This document shows, one piece after another, positions 14,230-24,352 of a stretch of 64,000 nt of DNA (positions are counted from its first letter, which is position 1; each line of letters opens with the position of its first letter). Origin of the DNA: Capitulum mitella (lineage: Eukaryota > Arthropoda > Thecostraca > Pollicipedomorpha > Pollicipedidae); assembly GCA_030062745.1 (NCBI GenBank), contig CP099841.1:4720423-4784422 (forward strand), in the 5' to 3' direction. The notes under the pieces were generated by a model. That model worked only from the letters and a program-made list of their open reading frames with translations. It searched no databases and had not been told where the DNA came from. Made by a program: the position numbers and the translations under genes.

Positions 14230-15420
14230 ACTTTCGGAAACGCAGTTCCTGGCAAGACAGGGTACTTCATGCGCCTCGATCCCTCGCAGAAGCCAGAAAG
14301 AAGCGTTTCCAGTCCGGAGCGGTTCTCCTTTATCGTCTGCCATGCCTGCTGGCTGATGTGAATATCTTCCACGTGTCGAATTCTCCTCATTTGCTCTGCA
14401 AGTCCGCGTTTTACGCGCGGCCCGCCGCTGAAGAAACGTGTGTTTCATTCTGAGTAGACTCCCATCAGCGCAGCAATGGAGTGTATTGCATTATGTTGTA
14501 TTGCAAGGCACCGGGAATTCCACTCTTACAAAAGAAAACACGTGGCTGCTACATTCCAAGGCCACAAAGTTATTAAAAAGCCAAGCGAGGTACAAGGTGG
14601 CGCAGCCACACGCTCACACACACAGTCAGTCGACACAGCACCCACGCGAGGGAGGTGACAAGGGACGGTGGCATTTCCGTGCCTGGCAGCCTCCCGAGAG
14701 GCACGCGGACCGGCACCAACGAAAACACGATTCCTGTCGGGAGTCACAGAGGGAACAGTCCGCGCGCCCGATTTCTTTCCGGTGACGGCACTGCGCAACA
14801 CCACAGCGTCAAAGGGCAACGCATCGTCGTTCAAATGCAGAACGATGCGCATAAAACCACGCAAATGCAGTGGAGACTGCAACGCCTGGAACCACCGAAC
14901 CAAATTTTGAATAACTGAGGTGCGCCCGGTCTTAACATTAGATCGATTTTTTTTTACCCGTATTTCCAGCCGTAAGCAGGTGAAATGTGTTCTTTGCCGT
15001 AGGCAATAAGGTGATTTTTCGGTCCCCGTTCCAGTCACCTAATGATCACTGTAAAGTATAGACTACACCGCATTACTTCAGTGATGGGCGGGATAGTCTA
15101 CCAGGAGTCAAACACGTTTCTCCACCGCCGAACCACGCCTGGAGCGCGCCACGCGGACCCGCAACGCAAACGACGCAGACAAGACATGGAAGATATCCAA
15201 CTCAGCCGACGAGGCGTGGCAAACGATCAGCCAGGCCTGCCGCTCTTCTCGACGACTGATGAGGAGGTATCCGCCAGTCAAAGGAGGATCCAAACCATGT
15301 GCTAAGGGGGAGTAGGGCAAGTCTCCATCCGTGTAACCGCGCCTACCTCCAAATCTTAATATTTCCCCAGACTTCAGGCTCTCTGTTTTGCCAGTTGCCA
15401 CTTCGAAAATTAACATGTTT
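14230..15420. repeat. Two copies of one repeat in inverted, head-to-head orientation
   Basis: The minus strand of about 14450-14230 and the plus strand of about 15100-15420 share, in order, AAACACACGTTTCTTC/AAACACGTTTCTCC, CGCGGAC, ACGTGGAAGATATTCA/ACATGGAAGATATCCA, CAGCC and TGGCA-ACGAT. The later block CTGT-TTGCCAG also matches. The 650-bp centre is not repeated. Open frames in both arms (for example 13887-14390 minus) have no family I know. It could be a foldback transposon or two nearby insertions. Confidence 0.65.
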
Positions 15421-15599
15421 ACTGAAAAAAGTCTTCAAAAGTTCTCTTCTCAGTCCTGAAAGGCGTACCGAAAGACATGTTGGCCCCTCTTTTCCAACAA
15501 AAAAGGTAACACGGCCCCAACGGTCCCCTGGGTCCGCCAGTGCCATTGGTTCATCACTCACTAAAGGAACATGGTGCGCAAGACAAGACATGCATCGTT

Positions 15600-16130
15600 T
15601 GCGGTAGAATAAGCGTCGATAACCACATTACGCCGACAATAACACGACATCGTTAACACCAACACAAAGGAAGAGTGCAATATTTGTGGTGGTGGTTCGT
15701 ATGCGCTCTTAATAGGGGTGGGGTGTAACAGACGTTGATAAATACAGAAAAAATGAGCAATAATCTAGATGGTTTATCCAGAAATTCTGTGTGCAGCGAC
15801 AAAGTTAAAGGAGACTATGTCTAGACTCGATTTGATTAACTAGATCGAGTCCCCATGTGATCTCGAAAACTATTCGTCTGATTTCCTAGAAGAAAACGGC
15901 GTTCAGCAGTCTGTAGCAAGATCTATATTTTTAAATAAGAAATGTCGAAACGTTTGAAAAAGGGAGGATAGGGGGCTAAAATGAGGGTATAAACATGGGT
16001 TAACTTATACGAATTTTTTACCACATTTTAGGGCCTATTTTGTTCCAGTTCATGTCAGTCTACCGACAGTTGATGATCTACCATATATGTTAAGAAGAGG
16101 TCGATTTTCAAAATTCATATGAGTATCCAG
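15600..16130. other. No feature seen
   Basis: AT-rich, no ORF or repeat of note apart from a small palindrome-like AGACTCGATTTGATTAACTA/GATCGAGTCC at 15820-15852. Confidence 0.6.
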
Positions 16131-16755
16131 GACACATAAAAAGTTGTGCATGTTTTTGGAAATGTTAATTCATTCTCTACAACATATTCGGAGTCTGGCG
16201 AGATTATTTATGTTCGGAAAAACACTCTCATGTGTGTCACATACCATGGTATACAAGAATGGCAAATATCCATGGGCGGATCTAATTATCAGAAAAAGTG
16301 GGATAATTTTCCACATGGTGAACAGTTGGTAACTGGCTGTCATATTCAGACATCTGTGAATATCTCTTTTCATTGTGTTCAAAATTCGCATTTTGAGATC
16401 ATAAGCGCCTCACACTTTGAAACAGCAAAATAATAGGCGTATCATGGGCACATAAAAGGGGGTAATTTTGGGGGAAATGCGAAGTTTTTTGTCATGTATT
16501 CTGAATCTGGTAAAAATATGCGTGTCAAGAAAACGTTTCCAGATGTGTCACATGCCATATTATGTAGACATTGTAAATGGTTATGGGCGGATCCATATAC
16601 AAGAAAAGAGGAGTCAATCACTGCACTGTGATAGTTGTGTTTTATTCCGCAAATTGGCTCATAGTTTCTCAGGAATAGGAATGGATAAAATACCCATTTT
16701 ACCAGACATGTGCCTGGATGCCAGGAAAAGATCCCACATCCCAGAAGATCTTTGA
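16131..16755. repeat. Diverged tandem duplication, unit about 310 bp
   Basis: Both copies hold GACACATAAAA-like starts, ATTC-GA-TCTGG, ATGTGTGTCACAT-CCAT and ATGGGCGGATC, the last at 16275 and 16585 (310 apart). It is followed directly by the 42-bp minisatellite. Confidence 0.75.
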
Positions 16756-16985
16756 ACAAAATTCAAATGAGGATCCCGAATCCCGAAACATCCCTCAACA
16801 AAATTTAAAAAATATCTCAGATCTCAGAAGATCTTTCGACAAAATCTTTAAAAAGATCCTGGACCTCAGAAGATCCTTTGGTAAAATTCAAAACAAGATC
16901 CCAGATTCCACAAGACCCTTCGATAAAATTTAAAAAAGATTCTAGATCTCAAAAGATCTTTCGACAAAATTTAGACGCAGATCCA
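16725..16985 (+). repeat. 42-bp minisatellite, about six units (block 1)
   Basis: The unit is approximately AGATCTCAGAAGATCTTTCG followed by ACAAAATTTAAAAAAG. A 42-base period equals 14 codons, so one frame stays open and reads repeated DLRRSFDKIFKKI-like peptides. There is no start context or other coding sign. Confidence 0.9.
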
Positions 16986-17649
16986 AGATGCCAGGATAAA
17001 AAATAATCCCAGAGCCCAAATCGTTTGGCACCAGCCACATGCCATGAAGCTGCAGTGCTGTATACCAAGTCTGTTGATCATGTTTTCTGAGGTTGATAAT
17101 TGACAGGGAAATACGGAGATATTTATGTGTGAACAAGGTTGAATTTCGTTATGATGTGACCCCATATAGAGCTTGGTAGGTGGCGTAAAAATTACAGCAC
17201 GTGAGGCATGTAACTAGCAAATTGAGAAGACTTTTTTTGCAGTGAACAAGGCCATGTCTGACATAGTTATCTCTTCCCACCAGGTTGAAGAAGCCTAAGC
17301 CGCTAATAAAATGGGGATAGCGACCAACTATGTCACTATAATTACGATTCTCCTAATACAGAAAGGTAAGGAAGTAACACAGTATGGAGGCAGTAACCAG
17401 TATGTACCATAAATGATGATTAATGCATCACTGACAAAGCAAAAACCTCATAGTACTACAAGCACTACAACCTTGCAGTACATCCCATGCTCAAAATTGA
17501 TGATGTACTTATATATTACCTAACTGATGGGCTATGACTTCATTACCAGAGAGATGACAGACGCCAGAAAGGAAGGGAGAGGCATGGCATCCAAACATGT
17601 GCCTAAATTCCTAGGGACATTCCAATCCATGGATTTTCTGGGACCTTGG
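16986..17649. other. Spacer between minisatellite blocks
   Basis: AT-rich, no gene or further repeat recognised. Confidence 0.6.
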
Positions 17650-17800
17650 AAAGGTTCAAGACTCCAAAGGATGTCGACAAAATTTTCAAAAAATCCCAGA
17701 TCTTGCAAGATCCTTCGACAAAATTTTATGGAAAGATCCCAGATAAAATGAAAAAAGATTCCAAATCTACAAATATCCCAGGTCCTGATCTCAGGAATTC
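17650..17800 (+). repeat. 42-bp minisatellite, second block
   Basis: About three more diverged units (CCTTCGACAAAATTTTATGG and neighbours), 670 bp downstream of block 1. The intervening DNA is not repeated. Confidence 0.8.
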
Positions 17801-18293
17801 GATCCCGGGATCTTTTTTGGGAAACTTGGCACATGTTTCCATTTCACATTACCCTGGAACTGCCCCCGATCTTCGTTTCTATATGGTGTTTGGTCGTAAT
17901 GTATGTGGAACTAATAAACCCAGTCACACAGATCCAGATGTTTGTAAGGCCCACCGAACATGTCACTGGGCGAAATATGCACCCGAGGCCTGGGATCCCT
18001 TGGTAGTATATATAGGTGAATTACACGCGAAAATCGGGACAAAACGTCTACGCACGTTAGCGTTGTTTTATTCATACAGTGAGTCATAAATTCTTAGGAA
18101 AAAGAAAATATCAATACACCTTTTACATGCTCCAGGATCTGCCGCTGACCAAAATTTTTCTTAAAAACACTGGGAAGTGTGCAGATGTTTAATATTTCGA
18201 TCATCTGAATTGTCCGTGACATCATAACGACATCAAAGCAGTTCATAACCACGTCGAAGCGCGTGATCTCCAGAAAACGCGATATTCCTTAAA

Positions 18294-18485
18294 CATGCCT
18301 CCAAAAACGTGTCCTGAACCCGCCCTTGGATGACGTCAGTTTTGAAATTTTGTCGCATTGTGTGGAAAAAATATATTTATAAAAAGTCAGGTTTTCTGAA
18401 GCAAACCCAAAAAGCCCGAGAATGGCGAACAAAAAATCCGAAGTGGGGGGGGGGGAAAATCTGCCCCCCTCAGCACGGAATAAGG
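18294..18485 (-). mobile_element. Truncated relative of the TTAA element
   Basis: Read on the minus strand from TTAA (18489-18486) it gives CCTTATTCCG, then G-run and C-run flanks, TTTTTTG-TCGCCA, GACAAAATTTC-AAA and ACGTTTTTGGAGG-CA. These are in the same order as the left 190 bp of the element at 56109. It stops abruptly at about 18294. Confidence 0.75.
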
Positions 18486-18489
18486 TTAA

Positions 18490-19239
18490 ACATTGCTGAA
18501 AGAGCAACTGATTGAATTTCGTGGTGGAATGACACGTTGGCAATGGATAGCAAAATGCTTAGCTGCTAAAACGAATAGCATGCCATGCAAACAAGACGTT
18601 GCTGATTGACGAGAGAGTTATATGCGCGTTTTTTATGAACTGTTTGAACTTGAAGATAACACGCACTCTGATGATCCTTGGAGAATTACGCGCACTTGTG
18701 AGAGTCATATTTTGTTTTTATCCTCTTGTTTGTTTCCTCGATTGTAATGCAATTTCGTGGGAAGTTAATTTATGTAGTGATATTATACCCATAAATGTTT
18801 GAATAACCACGATAAAATCAATCAAGGTCAAAAGAAATCAAACCAGGAATAAGTAGCACGGTTCCCTTTTTCCAGCTTTAGAGAACCAAATCGCAACAAC
18901 ATTTTGTGGAAGCTTAGTCCGTTTGGTGAACTGACATACCCCAAAGCGGGGTTGACCTATGACGATTTGTGGTCGGTACATGTCAATGTTTCAAAATCCT
19001 GGTTTCTTTGGTAAAAATGGAGCATGGAGCAATTTGTTGCATTGTGAGTAGGTAGGATAACATCATATATCCGTAAATCAGATGCACCACTTTGGTCAAT
19101 TTTATATCATCTTGGGTCAGTAACAAAGGTCGGCGAAATGTATCCTTACAAAATCTAATCGAGGGCATTTGGATAGCACTGGAGACCCACACTGGAGGCT
19201 CAGGGATTTTGCCAAGGGGATTTTAAGGGGCACCAAAAC
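18490..19239. other. No feature seen
   Basis: AT-rich, short unrecognised open frames only. Confidence 0.6.
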
Positions 19240-20616
19240 AATATTATGGTGCGCCAAAATCGCATCAAAAGGGCTCCAAACGTTAAAACACACAACGGGG
19301 GAAACTCACTCAGAACAATAATACCCCAAATCACAACGCCGACATATCATTTGGCCAAAATGTTGAACAGCCTGCTGGTATCCTACATGCCAGTCGAACG
19401 CTGTTTCAAATATAGTGACAAGTTTCCGCATACCATCGGAAACCGTACATCATCAGTTCTCTTGGTATCTCTCGATGTAGAAGGCCCTTTCACCAACGTG
19501 TTCTCGCAGGAATCTATGGACTGGGTATTTTGGAATGGGTATGTAACCATCCCACGCTTTCTTCACTCAGGCTTCCGAGAACCACATTAGCTAAAATCCT
19601 GGAGGTCTGCACAATCGAAACACCCCTCCGAGAGCCTAACGGTACGTTGTATAAGCAGGCCGACTACGGGATATCATTTCTCCAACATGTATAAGTGTCG
19701 CCTGAAGAACCGCGTATTGCTGGATGATGACCTCATGCTCCGTATCTTTTGTTGACAAGTGGATGCCGTATTTGTGGAGATCAAGAACACAGGTCACTTT
19801 CAAAAGATGAAAACAGCCATGGAACAGAGGTTTTGCCTGCGATTTACGACCGAACTGAACGTCGAAAATTGCATCACCGTTTCTGGATTTTGTCATGTAG
19901 CAAAAAAAAAAAAAAACGGTAAGATTACCAGCAAGGCATACAGAAAACGCGCAGATTCTGGTCGATGCTTAAACGGTACGGAGTGAATTTTCCTCGCGAT
20001 ATCGAACGAACGTCATCTCTTTACTCATACGCAGAGCCCTGAAATAATGTTCCAATTGGTCCACCACAGTGAACTCCTGCGCTGCAAACAGATCCTGGTC
20101 AACAACGGGTACAAAAACACAGACATCGATTCAGTGACGACCCGACTATTACAATGTCACCAGCAGTCACGCCAAGTGGACAACACGGCATATCACTATA
20201 CCCAGCTAGGCCAAATGCACAGAATCTTACACTAAACTCAACCTGATCATATTCTTCAAAAAAACAACAAAACAGGAAATCTAGTGATGAGAAACCGCTT
20301 AACCGAAAAGAACACGCTACAGTCTACCAACATGGTCTGTCAGCTCAGTTGCCCATACAAATACTGTCAGCTTCGTCACACTGGAGACTATATTGGTACA
20401 ACCTCCACCACCTTCTCAAGGCGCCTGACAATGCACCTTCAGGAAGGAGCATCCAGGCAGAATTTCCTCCAGGTACATCATTACAAAAAAAAAACATGCA
20501 CGGGCTTCACGCAAAACACAACAATTTTTAAAAGAACCATGGACAAAAAAATGTTTCAGATTATCAAAACATTTCTCATCCAGGAAAAACTGCTCTTAAC
20601 AAACAAGTGAGGTAGT
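19240..20616 (+). mobile_element. Degraded Penelope-like retroelement (RT plus GIY-YIG)
   Basis: Penelope-like elements encode a reverse transcriptase joined to a GIY-YIG endonuclease. The RT palm part is readable at 19246-19590 (TPTYHLAKMLNSLL, then SLDVEGPFTNVF near 19468). A remnant of the YVDD region near 19750 reads VDK. The AYRKRADSGRCLN block follows near 19940. A linker and the endonuclease lie at 20284-20610 (VCQLSCPYKYC, GDYIGTTSTTFSRRLTMHLQ). Frames change several times and stops intervene, so it is dead. The 5' part is missing. No terminal repeats were found. Confidence 0.88.
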
Positions 20617-20852
20617 ATATCGACTTGGAACTCTTATGGTTAAGCCCCAAATACAAACATGCCTTGTACAAACCGTCAGAAACTGACCGTGAGAAAAATG
20701 CTTGACGCATGTGATAACGATTCGTATTTCCTAGTTCTAAAAACGTCATACTGAAAAAACCTGACCCACTTTGGAAATGGGTCTGGAAATCTGAAAGGTA
20801 GTAACAAACCAGCTTTTGAAGAAATGGTATGCCATGGGTTTCGGAGACGCCT

Positions 20853-20884
20853 GCTACTACTGCTACTACTACTACTACTACTAA
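20853..20884. repeat. CTA trinucleotide microsatellite
   Basis: About nine CTA units, one interrupted by TGC. Confidence 0.95.
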
Positions 20885-21004
20885 AAGCCGAAAAGGACTT
20901 AATACCGAAACTAGAACGAACAGCAAAGAAGCTCATTAAATGAGGGATTGCCTTGACATTTGACAAAACTTTTCGTTATGAAAATATTCTCCCAAAATTT
21001 CTGA

Positions 21005-21032
21005 ATGTACACATGCATATATACATACATAC

Positions 21033-21064
<32 letters not shown>
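21005..21064. repeat. ATAC/TA microsatellite
   Basis: CATATATACATACATACATA followed by TATATGTATATG and (TA)n. Confidence 0.95.
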
Positions 21065-23029
21065 CGAAATAAACTAATTGGACAATGAACAAACCATAGG
21101 GGAGGGGAACGACGTAGAAGATCAATGCTATCTATTCCGGCCTAGAATACAGGTGCAAAGCGTTTGTTAAAGCATATATTCGGAACCAGTTGCAAACTTC
21201 CAGGCCAATGTGTCATAAATCATCTTCAGTCACTCTGTTGGTAGCTTTTAATTGCCATTAACTATAGCGCACTACGATTGCTTTGCTCTTGTTCACACAT
21301 TGACATTCATTGATATCAAAGTCACGTCATAATTATCTTTTTCTGGCAGGGGTACTGCCAAATTTCGTGCGCCATTCTATTGACATTTAAAGGTGACGCG
21401 TTCTTGACCAAGTTTATGCGCGACCTAAATTGCACCAGTGATGGTTACAGCTCGCTGTATGCCATCATAACTTAGACTTTACGCCAGGGAGCGCGTGATA
21501 GTGAGTCCGTGACCCTTCTCCGCCCTCACTGTTTAAACTGGCTGTCAGGCCAGTGGAACACTGAAAGTTACAAGCCGTTCCACGGAGCTGGAGTAAAGCA
21601 CTACGCAGTTGGGACTTCCGAACACACGCGAGAATCCGACGCTCGCCGGAGGCTTTATTCCAGTGCCGTGGGCCACATTTTCGCAAAGGCGTTGCGTTGC
21701 GCCTACATCCCCGGGCGATTATTTTTACCGTCTGCGGAGATGAGCCCCGGGCAATGTCGTCTGGAGTGTTGTTACCGTGCATCCATCGGAGGAGTACTGG
21801 AAAACAAGAGGACGCATCTCCTCGGCTGAGCTGAGCTGATTCAGCTCCAGGTGCAGCCTGCCGTAACGACTCAAGCACCGAGCTGGCGACGCTACAGAGC
21901 TCCTTCGAACTCCACGGCTCTTGTCCAGAAACGCAACGACGGAGGTACCAGGCAGCCGGATCAGCTTGCACCGCCATGGTGCCACCGTGATCAGTAACGC
22001 CACCCGATACCACAGTGTCAAAGAAGGCGCAGCGCGGCGTGGACCAACTTTGCATTAAGGACCCTTGTTAGCGGCTTCGATTGGATCCGAGTCGTACATG
22101 TACGACGTGACGAGAGCGTATTTCTAAGCCTTCGTGCGATCGACGCATTGAGCTGTGCTGACGAGTCGCCGGCGAAGCCCCGGTTGTCTGAAAGTCGCCG
22201 GCGGGTCCCCAGCGTCGTAAAGGGCGTTCTGTTGACACGTCGCGCACGCGAGCGTCCCCTGCGCCGCGCCTGTTGAGCGCCGGAGCATCGCGTGCCACGC
22301 CGCTCATTATGTCCATTACGGATACGGCGGCGTGCTGGCCGTTAGTGCAATGGCGGCTCGTTGTAGCACGAGTCGGGCATGCCATGAGGCGATCAAACGG
22401 GCATCGCCGACTGTTTACAAGACGGTGCGGGCGTATTGACGAGCAGACGCTCATTCTAAGGCGCCGGTGCAGCGATACCTGGGCAGCCATCACCTCGTCA
22501 CAGAGTCGCTCGTTCGGCAATGTTCTGCAGTCACAGAGCGGGTGCGAATAGCTTGTGCTCTGGGTTGTTAGTGTGCTTGTGTTTTATTGTGGAAAGGGGG
22601 CAGCATGCAGCGGCGGCGCTTGGAATGTCTATGCCCAGGCCACCCAGCGTTGCTTCGATGACAGGGAATACATAACTCGCTGGCCCGTGCTATCTGCCGT
22701 ATCAGGTTTCAGGTCGGGCTTGTGGAGTTTAAACGAGCTTGATATGTACCAAAGATCCCCGAGATGTTTAGGAGGCACCAGAGAAGTCGTCGCATACCTA
22801 AAGCGACTGGATGATCACTTCAAAATTATCTCGTGTATTCCAAACCATGTTGGGTTCGTACGAAGACGGCACAGAATGTTTCCGCTCGACATGCTATTTA
22901 GCCGCAACGTTCTTTTTCATTTCCGTGGTGTCAGATTAAAAGCCATGGTGTTCCAGGATTGACCACTCCTTGGCACGTGTTTCACGAGCTAGGGATCGGC
23001 GCTGCGCTCCGTTAATGGGGTGTCTCTTG

Positions 23030-24352
23030 TGCGTGACTGACCACTCCCACCCGCCCCAGACCTTCCATGCAGGAGACCTCCGACCTCAGGCGCTACCGGT
23101 GTCCTTGGTCTACTCTCTGCCCCTCTTTCTCCCTCCCCATCTCTCTCCCTATCTCTCCCGCACTCTCTCCAGGAGGGGGAGGAGGACGCTGAGGCGCTCG
23201 CCAGCACCTGGTGACGTCCCGTCCGGCGGCAGCATCGGCACTCGTCGGCGGACCAATGACGTCATCACGCCGGTTTGACGAAGCTGCCCCTTACCAGCCA
23301 TAATCATCCGGAGACCGTCATTGACGGAATTTGAGCGCCGCGAACGAGCCTGTTTTGGGACGCCGATGGGTGCGCGGCAGCCGGACCAGACCGCCTCCCA
23401 GCCGGAGCTCCATCGATGCTGGCGGAAATTACAGCTATTGGCGGCTCCGACCTGTGAAGGCTCTGAAAGTCATCGCGGCGAGCAGTGCGTGCGAACATAT
23501 GAGAGCCATAAAGAGCTGATGCGGCGTAAATCAGTGTAGCGATCCGTTTGATTGCCGTTGATGTCCATTTTTCGCCGCCATCGCGGTCCGACCCCAGCGT
23601 GGCCAGTGCCGTCATAAAACCCCGTGCGTGCCGGCGCTAAGTGATTGCCGAATCTGGCCGCGGGCGGCGGCGGCGCCGGCGGGACTTCCGGACGGCCCGG
23701 TGCGTCCGCGCCCGAGCGAGCCGCTGCGGCCGACCGGCGCCGCGCAGTCAGAAGCCGACCGGAGGACTCAGCGATATCTGCGATTGAATCACGGGCGGCA
23801 AACCTCGCAGCGGGAACTGCAGCGGAGCTCGCCGGGCGTCAGGTCCGCCGCGATCACTCGCCCGGGCCGCAGCGCATCGCTCGTGTCGTCCCGCCCAGGA
23901 GCGAATCTCGCGGAACGATCGCGAGAAGATGGGCTCCCATGGGGAGCGGCGGCGCCTTCCGCGACGAGGGCGCCCTTCAGACCGGCATTAGCGATTCCAG
24001 TAAATCGTTCGGCCGTCGGCGGCCGTCTGTCGCGTTTGAGGGGCTGATTGAAGGTGGCGTTCCCTCTCGCGCGGCGTCGGCCTCATCGGCGAGCGACGGC
24101 GGTACCGCTCACGTCCGCGGGAGACCTGATTACAGATGACTTCCGGAGTGTCGTCCCAGGCCACCTCTCCGTTCGCGGCCGGGGCGCAGCCTCCGGCGAG
24201 ACTCATGAAAGCCTCCCGACGCTCAGATATGCCCAGGAGGCGGGCCGTTTCGTCTGAAGAGGGCGGACTGGGCGACCCCAGCTGAGACCTCTCGCCAGAG
24301 ACGACAGCGACGGCTGCGTGGAGGGAAGGCGATGCCAGTACCTCTGATCACA
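23030..24352 (+). promoter_or_regulatory. GC island with CCAAT/CRE and a splice-donor-like end
   Basis: This is the longest GC- and CpG-rich stretch outside exons. At 23253-23264 a CCAAT box overlaps a perfect CRE (CCAATGACGTCA). At 24351 ACAAG is followed by GTAAGC, a good 5' splice site on the plus strand. Open frames across 23628-24139 are alanine/arginine-rich, as random GC-rich sequence would be. A promoter with a non-coding first exon is possible, but no downstream exon was found. Confidence 0.35.

Larger units (their letters stand above)
20617..23029. other. No supported gene; microsatellites and unrecognised open frames
   Basis: CTA repeat at 20853-20884 and ATAC/TA repeat at 21005-21064. 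Minus-strand open frames of 196 codons (21465-22055) and 150 codons (22068-22520) lie in GC-richer DNA and are nearly adjacent. Neither shows a domain I know, and the opposite strand is also open. Confidence 0.55.

Noticed and set aside
21465..22520. Two near-adjacent minus-strand open frames of 196 and 150 codons
   Set aside because: They lie in GC-richer DNA where long chance frames are common, the other strand is also open, and I recognise no family.
23628..24139. Ala/Arg-rich frames of 139-164 codons in the GC island
   Set aside because: Overlapping frames of similar length and composition on the same DNA indicate a base-composition effect.
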